A stretch of 64,000 nt of DNA from Aricia agestis (Eukaryota; Arthropoda; Insecta; Lepidoptera; Lycaenidae). How positions within the stretch are numbered: the first letter of the stretch is position 1; the number at the start of each line of letters is the position of its first letter. The stretch lies in NCBI RefSeq assembly GCF_905147365.1, contig NC_056425.1, forward strand, positions 6,269,501 to 6,333,500, given 5' to 3'. Both the position numbers and the translations under genes were made by a program. The notes under the pieces are model-generated. The model saw only the letters and a program-made list of their open reading frames with translations, was not told the origin of the DNA and made no database searches. Shown one piece after another: positions 34,375 through 46,300 of the stretch.

Positions 34375-37300
34375 CTGAAAACAAAAGCACATATTAACAC
34401 ACAGTTTTAAGATCGATAACGAAAATTTTAGGCACATCTCGCCCAGGGCACTGGTAGTGCTAAAGCATGCACTATCGAATGATCGGAAACTCTTCAAACA
34501 ATGCAAAAGAAACATTTGAAAAAAATAAAATAAGTATTAATAACACAGGTCAACAAAATCGAAAAAAAAATGTTGCATGCGAACTAATAGCAGTTTCTAT
34601 AAGAGTTTTGTGTGCACGATATATATGTTTCTAAGAAGTTTTCTTTCTATCAGCTCCGATTTTTAAGATATTTCATTCCAAACTACCAAAGTTTAAAAAA
34701 TCTCGCATTTTAGCCCATTTCAGAATCACATTGCAGATGAAAGTATTAATTTGTATTAGTTTTGATAAATGTATGCCAGGCGATTGGTTAATTTTAGTGT
34801 TGATCTGCCTTTCAGAAACCGGGTGTAAGAGACACTTCTTATTGAGAATGTAACTTGTTTCAATGAGTTATGACTAATTTCCCCAATGTTATGACGGTTT
34901 TTAAAACGCTTTACCTAGCTCATACTACGCACAGTGTTTTAGAAATCCCCAAAATCGGACATGACTAAGTTAATGCAATGAGTCGATGGCGTCTTATATT
35001 TCAAATGCAAGAGTAGAACTCCCGTGTGCGCATTTTACTTCGTTTTTGAGAAAATCAATTTTTAAAATAGTCATTTTTTGACTCCCTGAAAACGAAATTA
35101 TATTATTTAAATTAATTACGAGGGTTTGTAAACTTGTTACCCAGTTGATTAGATTGATCATTAAGAGACACAAATTTTGTACTTTATTTCATTCCTACAA
35201 TTCAAGTAGTTCCTGAGATTTTAATGTTTTTAAACATTTAGACTTTATTTTTTTTTCTGCTTTCCTATATGATTTCCGCACCTTCTGTCCAAACTGAAAA
35301 ATACTTTGGTATAGTCTTTACACTACAATATTTTTATTTTTTGTGAATCGCGTCTCATACCAGAGATTTACGAATTTCTAATTTTTATTCGCGCCTTAAA
35401 AATTTTAAGAGCAAAGTTCCATCAAATATTATTATTTTTTATAATCAGTCAAATAATAAAACATTTACAATTTAAATAATCAGCCAATTAAATTTTTATC
35501 AGTCAAATAATAAAAAAAAAATATTCTTTATCACCTTGGTCGTCAAAAATGCTGTCCACATGTTATGATATTTTTTTAACACTTCGATGAAACTTTGCTC
35601 TTAAATTTTTTAAGGCGCGAATTAAAATTAGAAATTCGTAAATCTCTGGTATGAGACGCGATTCACAAAAAATAAAAATATTGTAGTGTAAAGACTATAC
35701 CAAAGTATTTTTCAGTTTGGACAGAAGGTGCGGAAATCATATAGGAAAGCAGAAAAAAAGTAAAGTCTAAATATTTAAAAACATTAAAATCTCAGGAACT
35801 ACTTGAATTGTAGGAATGAAATAAAGTACAAAATTTGTGTCTCTTAATGATCAATCTAATCAACTGGGTAGCAAGTTTACAAACCCTCGTAATTAATTTA
35901 AATAAAATAATTTCGTTTTCAGGGAGTCAAAAAATGACTATTTTAAAAATTGATTTTCTCAAAAACGAAGTAAAATGCGCACACGGGAGTTCTACTCTTG
36001 CATTTGAAATATAAGACGCCATCGACTCATTGCATTAACTTAGTCGTGTCCGATTTTGGGGATTTCTAAAACACTGTGCTACGTGGAGTAACTATTTTTG
36101 TATGGAAAAAGAAAGTTTAGTTTTCAACTCATTTTTTTTTTTTAAAAATATACTTAATATGCAATTTAAATTGAGATCTAAATAATAGATGTGTATATTT
36201 ACTAAACATATTTTATGAAAAGTCATGAAAATAATTAATAAATTATTTCAATAGTTGTAAAGTGATTCCGAAATAGACTAAAATTCGAGATTTTTTAAAC
36301 TTTGGAATGAAATATCTTAAAAACCTGAGCTAACCTTCTGGCTTAATTAGTATTTTCAATATGAAAATATTCCTTCTTGCACTTTGAATTCGCTTATCTG
36401 TTGTTTCAAGAAGATATAAACGCTCTCGAATTCAGATAGCGATATCAAGATGCAAATACAAAATATCTTTTAGAAAGGACGTTATTTACCATAGATAAGA
36501 TTATGCGGTTGGGTCTAAGCTTTGAGTATGGACTATAGACATAAAGGTTGACTTAAAAAAAACTGACTGTTAATTTATTTCTTAATAGTTATTAATATAT
36601 TTAACGCAGTAGTGTTAAAGTTTGTAAGTAATAACTAATAAGTTTATAACTCCAAATGGCGCAAGCGGATTTTAAGAGCGACATAACTGCTGTGCGTCGA
36701 CGACAGGCGCGGTCACAGGGGACATGGTCCCCCGAAAACCTAAGGTCAAATTAAAAAATCTCAATATCTTGCCAAATAATAAAGGGAAATTTCTATCTAT
36801 CCCCTAACCATCACTGCGTCCGACCTTAGACAGCTGTCAACTCAGAACCGTCCGAGGGCGCAGATAAAAAAATAGTGTAGTGACTATTGAGTGAAACGCT
36901 AAAAGTGCTCGCCTCGCCGCTGCCATTCCGGTGTGAATTAGGGTTGTTGAGGAAGTGATTATGAGGAAGAGGAGGAGGAAGAGGAATTTTCACGCGCAAA
37001 TTTAGAGGATGCGGATGAGGAAGAGGATATTTTTTGAGGAAGAGGATGCGGATGAGGAAGCGGAAAAGGAAGCGGAAGAGGAAGCGGATGAGGAAGAGGA
37101 TGATAGGAAATTATAAATACTAGCGGACTGCGGACCCAACCCAAAAGTCTTTGTCCTGTTTGTACATAACTAGGTACATACATTACACAAAAATTTATTA
37201 AAAGGGCATTTTCCAGTGGACCAAACTATGAATCTAAACCATTCTCAAAACACACACAATAAAGAATCATCAAAATCGGTCCAGCAATTTAGCAGGAGTT

Positions 37301-40300
37301 CAGCAACACACAATGGCTTTATACAGCCGTAGTGAGACCGATTACCACATATGGCTGCGTAGTGTGGCAAAAAAGGCTGAACAAGTAAACTGTCGCAAAA
37401 ATGTGAACAGCGTCCTGAGACTGGCATGCCTAATAATCACGGGTGCGCTTTCGTCAACACCCACCGCTTCCCTCGATGCCCTGATCAACCTAACTCCGCT
37501 TCCTCTGCTTGTTCAGATAGAGGCCAGAAAGGCGGCTCTCAGGGCTAGGACGGCGGGCAGGACGAATTGGGCCTCCACCCCATTTGGCAGCTGGAACAGT
37601 CTCTTCGTGAATCACCCATCATGGACATGTCATCAGATGCCATGATCAAGGTGCATAGCTTTTCGAAGCAATACCAGGTTCTTATACCTGCCAGGGAGGA
37701 CTGGGAAGGAATAATCCTAATTGATATTCGCTCTAGCGATATAGTTTGGTTCACGGATGGATCAAGAAAAGAACCGTGCGGGAGCCGGATTCTACGGGGA
37801 CAAGCCACCAAGAGGCAAACATGCCAGTTTGGGGGAGTTTGCGACCGTGTTTCAGGCTGAGGTCTTCGCAATCATCGGTTGCTTACTAGAAAGCCTAGAG
37901 ATGGCACTAGTTAACAAAAATATTTTTATCCTTTCTGATAGTCAAGCTGCACTTAAAGCACTGACTGCTGCAGAAGTTTCGTCGAAATTGGTTCTGGAAT
38001 GCATTGAGACGTTTAACATGCTAGGCTCCCGGGCCACAGTAACGTCCCCGGCAACGAAACCGCAGACGAACTGGCTAGGCTTGGGGCCGAGAGTCTCATA
38101 TATGGCCCAGAACCGGTCTGCGGAATATCTCCCAGTACTACAAAGCAAGTGCTCGAGGAATGGGCTCGCGAACTAGGCAGAAAGCAATGGGGTGAGACCC
38201 CTGCCCCCGTAGACAAGTGGCAAAACGCTAACGCTAGCGTTAGCGTTGCTTTGCCACTTGTCTACAGGCCCTGGCCTTGAACACTCCAAGGCACAAATTC
38301 CTGGCTTTAACAAGAAACTGTCAGAAATAGTGCTTACCATGGGTAGGAATCAATTAAGAATTCTTACCAGAAGCCTAACTGGACACTGCAAGCTCAATAA
38401 GCACCTTAACATAGGTGTTAGTAGCTTAACGACTTGCAGATTCTGCGAGGAGGAGGATGAGACACCTATACACCTTCTCCTTGACTTTCCTGCTCTACTA
38501 CAGAGCAGGAACAGGCACCTTGGTCGCTACGAATACTCATCCACAGAGAAAATTCGTGGCACCAACCCTAACCACATCGTTCAATTTATGAGCAGCATTG
38601 GGTTGGGGACGGTACTCTAATGCGAAGGAGTCACAATAGATAACCTGCCTTCAGCAATAAAAAAAAACATACACAACACACGCACACAAAAAAAAGATGA
38701 GTGAATGATACAATTCTCTGGCTCTGGCGTGTGCATTGCCATGATTGGATACGCGACGCGCATGCGCAGTGAAATTCCTCATAAATTCCTCTTAAATTTT
38801 GAGGAAGCGATAGCGGAAGAGGATTTTTTATTTTATTTATGAGGATGCGGTAACGGTTGAGGAACCCAAAGTTGCGGAACTTCCTCATTATGAGGAAGCG
38901 GAAGAGGAATCCTCAGCAACCCTAGTGTGAATCGGCCCTTACGACGCAACCCGCAACCTACCGCAACTTGTCCTCGTTCTAAGTATTGACCGCCAAGACC
39001 GACCGTACATAATAGTTACAAGTGTGTACCCTTGTCCCTTCCGACCTTGGCAAATCGGTATTTGCCCCAGATAAATACTCTCGTGAATGTTATCTTTAGG
39101 AAAAACCACTTACCCGAGTATCACGATACATATCATTATCAGTATCGCGCTGAGGAGATATATTATGCCGGGGAATGTAGCCAGGGTAGCTGCATATAAT
39201 GGGTTGTATATCACAGGGGACAGAACTGGACTGACGCTCTGTATGGTGCACATCCAAGCGAAGACCTTGACTATGTCATCCGCTGGGACGATCTTCCGGA
39301 GATGCGTCCGCAAGATCGGTCCGAACATCTTCTTGAATAATGATATGGATAAGGCTGGAAATAACCAGATAGTTTAAAAAAACCTAAAAAACACGTTTTT
39401 TCAAAAATTTTAATAAATTGTTGCATTGTCATTGGCTCTTAATGCATAGGTATGCAAAGTTTCGGATTAATTAGACTACTGGAGATACTTAAGGCCCAGT
39501 AGTCCCTAAAATAAGCAGGTCGATGTCTGTCAGTCCGAATATCGACGTAAAGGACATTAAAATAACATTCATATCAGCGCGCCTTGTACAGTGGCGGTTA
39601 CGTGCTCGCCGCGTGCCTTGATAATCTAGAAATAGGAGAAAAAACCCTTTTGTTTTTAGTATTACACAAATCAAATATATCAAATCGTTTAGGTTAGGTT
39701 ACGACAAATGTACTATTTTTTTTTGTTTTTACTAGAAAGTGTGTAATCTATACTATATATACTATATATATACTATATAATATTATAAATGCGAAAGTAT
39801 CTCTGTCTGTCTGTCTCGCTTTCACGCCAAAACTACTGAACCGATTGCAATGAAATTTTGTACACAGTTATTCTAGAGTCTGAGAAAGGACATAGGCTAC
39901 ATTTTGATGTGGGAAAATATCTTATTTCCATGAAAATATCGATGAAAATTAATTCGCATTGCGCGTGGCCAGCGCTCATACCGGGGGTCCTGGGTTCGAG
40001 TCCCGCAGGCGGAACAAAAAGTTTTCAATGTTCCTGGGTCTTGGATGTGTATTAAAATAATATTTCAAAAATCTTAAATATATTTTATGTATAATATTAT
40101 AAAAAATCCAGAAATATATCGATGCAATGAACATTTTAGTTCTAATACGATTCAACAGATGGCGTTTTATTTTTTACTTCATTGTAACATAGAACTAATC
40201 ATACTTATTAGTTATTATGTTTTTGTTTATAGTTTTTAATACGTTAGAATATTATGTTTAATAATATTATCACTTGGTATAATAATATCTTATAGAACTC

Positions 40301-43300
40301 CTACTGCATTTCTAAGGAGTTCGAGTGTACCGTGTTGGCCTATATTCCATCCAGAAAATATATCAATGCAATCAACATTTTAATTCTAATATATGAAAAC
40401 AGATGGCGTTTTATTTTTTAATTCATTATTGTAACAGAACTAATCATACTTACTTTATTATATATTATTGTTTTTATTCATAACTAGCTGTTGCCCGCGA
40501 CTTCGTCCGCGTGGACTTTAGTTTATAGCGCGCGGTGTCAACAAAATTTGTGTCAAATTTAAAAACTTTTTAAAACCCTGGTAAGTGGTACCCCTCTTAG
40601 GGCCGCGCTACACCGGAATGGCAGCGCTGAAAGTGCTCGCCTCGCCGCTGCCACTCTGGTGTAGCGCGGCCCTTAATTAATCAAAATACCCAAAAACAGC
40701 TGTGCAGTGTGCACATAATCTATACTAATATTATAAATGCGAAAGTATCTCTGTCTGTCTGTCTGTCTGTCAGTCTCGCTTTCACGCCAAACGCCAAAAC
40801 TACCGAACCGATTGTAATGAAATTTTGTATACAGATAGTCTAAAGCCTGAGAAAGGACATAGGCTACTTTTTTACTGGAAAAAAGGGTGGTAAATTTGTT
40901 CAAAAAATTCATAATAGATGGCGCCGTGCGTCTTCTACATCGCGCTGACGCTTGCTCAAAAGTCTTTCTATAAGAGGTGGTATCATCTTACATTTAAGTC
41001 TCGATTTTTTTCGATTGTTATATCTATTCTACGGTATTAAATAACTCAGTACTTTATCTGTGCAGGCAGTGACGTAACCTTAAGACCAAATTTCACCAAC
41101 GACTGTTAAAGTTAATGCTCGAATTAGTATCACGTTAGCTGTTTCGTTTTTCATATGAATGAAAGAGAAGACAGGACATTTTAACAAGCTGTTAACACTA
41201 ACAGACGTTGGTGAAATTGGGGCTAAACCTATCAATGATAAATAGTTTATGGGTAAAGTTGTGTAATTGGGGGGCTAAGTAAGCTTTAAAATTTGGCATA
41301 AAATATAAAGTTTAATATAAAAAAATGAAGTACTTATTGTGTGCACACTGCATAGCTGTATTGATTTAAGGGGTACCAGGGTTTTTTTATAAAAGCTTTT
41401 GACACCAATTTTGTTGACATCGCGCGCTATAAACTGAAGTCCACGCGGACGAAGTCGCGGGCAACAGCTAGTTTAGCCATAAAATGATTTAGTTATGAAA
41501 AACAGCGTCATAACAGTCATCTTTGAGATTTTTTTCTATCGAGCAGAATTTTTCAAATTGTGTACTGTAAATTGTGTACCTTTGCGTACTTATAGGAAAT
41601 TTTCTCAATTTTAAAACGGTACTTTTTTATACTTAAAAAATGACATTTTCTTTACAAAAAACATTATTTAAAAAACTCATTTTACGTAGTTGCAACAACC
41701 ACAGCGCCTTAAGTAAAATCGTGCTTACAGCCCAACCTAATAAAAGCGTGTTAAAAAGTAGGTAAGTATGTTAGCTAGGTTTTCGATATAGTGAACACGG
41801 AAACAGAAAAACTAGTTAGAAATTGGTCAATATAATCTGATTTATTGCAGAGTCAACTAAATTTTAAACTTATGACACCGAGAGTGGCTCGAAGGGTATT
41901 GAGGTTTCATTGGTGATTCTATTTAAATTTGTCTACAGAATACAGTTTGTTACTCCTTTACATTCAAAACGCCAAACCTTCCTGTTCTATAGATCCTGAG
42001 AAAGGACGTAGGATACTTTCTAATACATGTTATGTTAAAAGGTCAAGTTGCAGAAAAAATCTAGTACATAGGCAGTAATATAAAATATAAGTAATAGTAG
42101 TATAAAGTTGCGCGTCCACTGCATCGGAATCGGAGCGTCGTCATTTACGAAATGCCGATGGAGTGCGTCCACTGCATTCGGATTCCGCATCGGCAGTTTA
42201 GTTATTAATGTATATATGAAATGTGTGCGTTAACGCTTTGGAGTTAAGGTTGGATTTACTATGTTCAGTTTTGATACTTTGTTTCGATGCGCTTTGACTC
42301 TGCACTAAATATATAAATTGACCCATAGACGCGGCTGCGGATGACGTCATTGGCATAAATTCCGGTCTCAGGCGCAGAAATGCCGATCCAGTGCACGCAG
42401 TACCATACAAATCAATACAAAGCAACAAATCCGTACGCTCCGTACGCTCCGATTCCGATCCAGTGCACGCGCAGCTTTAAGGTTATGACTTATGAGTTAT
42501 GACTTAGGTATGTGTCAATAACTTACCCAAATACATATGCCATGTTCTAGTAGCGACCATCTTGATAATGAACTCCGCGAATAACAAAATCAGCGTCATC
42601 ATTACAAACGGAATATCGTTGAGTTTGAACAACTTCTGCACCACCATAACCCCTATGAAGCCACCAAAAAAAGTCGCCGCTGTACTTGCAGCGGTATAGA
42701 AAGTGTAGTCTTGTAATGCCCATTGCAATTTCTGCCTCGTGTAGAAGTATTCGAGCACATCGGCTCCCGATAAGGACACAACGATGATGAATTTGAGCAC
42801 ACATATCAGTATTATTTGGGCTCGTCTATACCAGGGTTTTTTGAAACAAATCACGATTACATCTTTGACGTACGATATATTAAACACTTTTGTAAGTCCG
42901 CCCTGAAAAGCAAACAGTCATTGAAAATTCGAATCTGAAATGGATCAGCAAGCTTAGCATGGCCATAGTGGATATGCGGAGGAATTGAAATACTGACAGA
43001 TTTAAGCAAGAAGTCGGTTAAAAAATCTAACAGACTGTTCTGTTTTGGAGTAAAAAAACCCTTTCTAATTCCAGCGGAGTTATGAATATCTGGGTAGTAT
43101 GCTTCAGAGAACGAATTAAGTCATCTCTCGCAGTCTAGGGTAATGCCATGTAATGCAGCACTCGGGTGCTGAATCTGGTTTTCGAAAAAGTATACGTAAA
43201 AGTTACTCAATTAAATAAAAGCAGAAGATTACTAATACTACATAAGTAATATGCGTAATATTAATATGATGTAACAAGACGTGTGAAGTGCACTTATCTT

Positions 43301-46300
43301 TAGCATTGAATAAATAATTTGATAATAGAGCAGTTCTGCTCTAAAACCAAAGTGGATAATCCGAAACCGAACATTTTCTCGCCAATCTAGGATTATAAAT
43401 AGATATTTAGGGCCTGTTTCACCACTTTCTGATAAAGTGCCCAATAGGCTATTCACAACTTTTTTGACAGATTCTCCATACTTGATCTGTCAAGTTAATT
43501 GGTGGATAGCCTTATCAGGAAGTGGTGAAACAGGTCCTAAGTAATTAAATTAAATTGCTAACGCTAAAATCTTACAAATTAAAATATGATATAATTAACA
43601 TTAGGTATAAAAGGTGAACAGGTACAAACCTTTTTGGCATTGGGCAGGCTCTCTTCTATGAAGAAGTGTGTGAAAGCGTACGCTATCAATTTGAGGCCAG
43701 CAGAAAATAATAATGCATTGACTATTCCAAACGCCAATATTAGGTATGAAGTGATAAAAGATCCGACTATGGTACTCATCAAAAGCGTCGCATCTAAAAT
43801 TATCATTCTGCGGAAAATATACATATTATGTAATTATGCAGCTTGTCAGAAAAGAGTACACGCCGAACGTAATATTTCCAATCACATAAATGATAAAAAG
43901 TCCAAAAATTTGTTAAATAAAAAAGGGGTTAAATACCATCCATCACAAATGCTTTGCTACCCTTAGTTTGTTTACCAAAAATAAATATTTAACACCAAAA
44001 AGAAGCCTTAAATTACAATAATACTAGTTTTTTAGTCACTAACCCACGACTTAATTTCAAAATGTGTTCGAACACCACGTGACAAAGTTAATGATAACCA
44101 AATCTTAGGGCCTGTTTCACCACTTTCTGATAAAGTGCTTAATAGGCTATTCACAACTTTTTTGACAGATTATCCATACTTGATCTGTCAAGTTATAAGG
44201 TGGATAGCCTTATCAGGAAGTGGTGAAACAGGCCCTTAGTGAGCAAATTAATGCGCTATCGCTGCCTTAATAAATCACTAACATACAATAAATCACAACA
44301 GGAAAACATCATAAGTTAACACCCAAATGAGGAAAAACTCTTCTCTATTATAAAGCCTATTTCAAACTTCATCATCGTTTAAATAAGAGGTATAGAAATA
44401 AGAACACCGTCTCCCAAAACTAATAAGCAAGAAAGATCACCTTATCGCCGTATTCTTCGGTTCACTGGTATCGATGACGTAGCAGTATCCACCGATCATG
44501 AGCACAATGTTGCCACCTGACAGGCATATCGGGATGTACACCACAACGGACCACCATGGCCCCCAGCTGTCGTCGATGGTGTAGGCGGCTGCGAAACACG
44601 CCGCCACTGCCAGACCTAAAAATTGGTGACTTGAAAATAAAAGACGGCTGGGGTGATTGTGGTATTTCGTATCTATTACATTGGCATATCCAGAGAAAAT
44701 TATATTTTCATGCTTAAATGAAAAACATGAACCTTCACCGGAAGGCACTGACCTTTATGTGCCTTTACAAATGGAATACGATTTCGGCAAGCTTGATCAC
44801 AACAGAATTGCGAAAAAATTATACATTGGCAGATTTTCGAGAAAAAAAAATTTCTTTGTAATCCACATCACTGTCTATTTATCAGAAAATAATCCTTTCT
44901 ACAATGACCATGCTAAGCGCGCAGAGCAATATCTGGATTTTGATCCAAAAAGGACCATGACCATTTTTATATGAGCCCCGTCCCCCCCCTCCAACAGATC
45001 TTTTGTATGTGTCAATAGGTTCATAAGGATCTATAGAGAGAATAGCAACCAGTTTTAACTTCATAATCAATGGGATTTGGAAATGACAAAAAAAAAAGTT
45101 AAAAAAATATTTTAATCATTTTTATACAAAAATGACACTAATTGCACATAATAACACAGCACAACTCCCAACTAGGCACAAATAATTAATATTTCGCCCT
45201 TACACCATATACCATACAATAAATAATTTAAAAAAAATGACCGAGACATCTCACAAACAGTTACCTAATCCCAAACTAGGCCTTTGCCTAGTGGCTGGGG
45301 TTAGGGCGACATATTGATTTCAATGCACCGGCAATCAAAGTATCTTATTAAAATGCAGTACAGCACATAATATTGTAAAAATCATACTATTAAGAGCTTG
45401 GGTTACTTTTATTATTTTAAAATACAAAAATAATTAGTTCATTAGCCAATATTAATCAGCACCTATTGTAATGCTATTAAGCATTTCTGCTGGAGGATTA
45501 AAATCAATGTAACGCCCTAGTCCCATGTACCATACAATTGAGATTATATGTGCGCAGCTTCCTACTGTTCAATTTCCGGTTAGGCACGTGCAATACCAGT
45601 GAGCAATACTATTTCTTCCTGACAAATCACGATCTATTAAAATATATGACTAATAAATGCGTGTCCTCACATGTCGCGATTGTATGCGAACTCGGACCAA
45701 CCACACATTTCTTTGCGGTATGTTACATAAATGTAAGTCACTCAGTTCAGTTTCTCTATATAATTCTATGTGATAAAGCCCATTGCGTAAGTGCTCCGCA
45801 CAGTATGATTTGGCCAGCTTGATATGATAGCTTCCTAAGGCAAAAAGGAAAGCATCGTTTTCGGATAATCGAGGAAAATCTTCTAAGTAAGGAATGTTAG
45901 CTTCCATTGGCATAAACGCCACTCGTTGTCTATGTAGATTTTACGCGCCGCTCTTAGCTAGGTAGTAATATTTTTTTCCATTTTATTAAAATAATTGTCT
46001 ATAAATAAAAACACTTTTGCTAGGTATTATTTGCCTCTATTAAACCTAGTATATTATATTTTGTATGTTTTTATCTATGTAGGAGTACTATGTACCGTTA
46101 AACATATAATAATTATTGTTTATCATTAGCCTTTAAATATCCAGTGCCCAATTTTGGATATTTACAACTCGGTCGAGTTGTATATTAATAGCAATAAAAG
46201 ATGGTGTTTTACTCGGAACCCCCGCGTCTTTGACAGATGTCGCCATAGTAAAAAAAAAACGCCTACCTAAGATACTTAAACTGAGATATATTTCAAATCT

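Larger units (their letters stand above)
36939..38924. mobile_element. hAT-like element with inserted LINE fragment
   Basis: Inverted ends tagggttgttgagga and tcctcagcaacccta (14 of 15 match) are flanked by the 8-bp duplication gtgtgaat (36931-36938 and 38925-38932), which points to hAT. The subterminal regions (to about 37105 and from about 38790) are built of gaggaagcggaagagg-like words. Between them sit a Helitron-like scrap and a truncated LINE (37310-38650). The element itself landed in a MITE of the 40600-40672 family. Confidence 0.82.

Noticed and set aside
38631..38888. Small minus-strand frame
   Set aside because: Sits in LINE tail and gaggaag low-complexity DNA of the hAT-like element.
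39110..39354. Copy A ending at the TAA at 39110 as the only C-terminus
   Set aside because: The TAA is part of a perfect GTAAGT donor, copy B has the same arrangement, and a phase-matched exon exists at 34281-34374; kept only as an intron-retention form.
39968..40016. Possible tRNA gene (ggttcgagtcccgc)
   Set aside because: The acceptor and D arms do not form; the body that follows is SINE-like.
44657..44974. 105-codon plus-strand frame
   Set aside because: Overlaps a transporter intron on the other strand; no domain, no splice evidence, not repeated.
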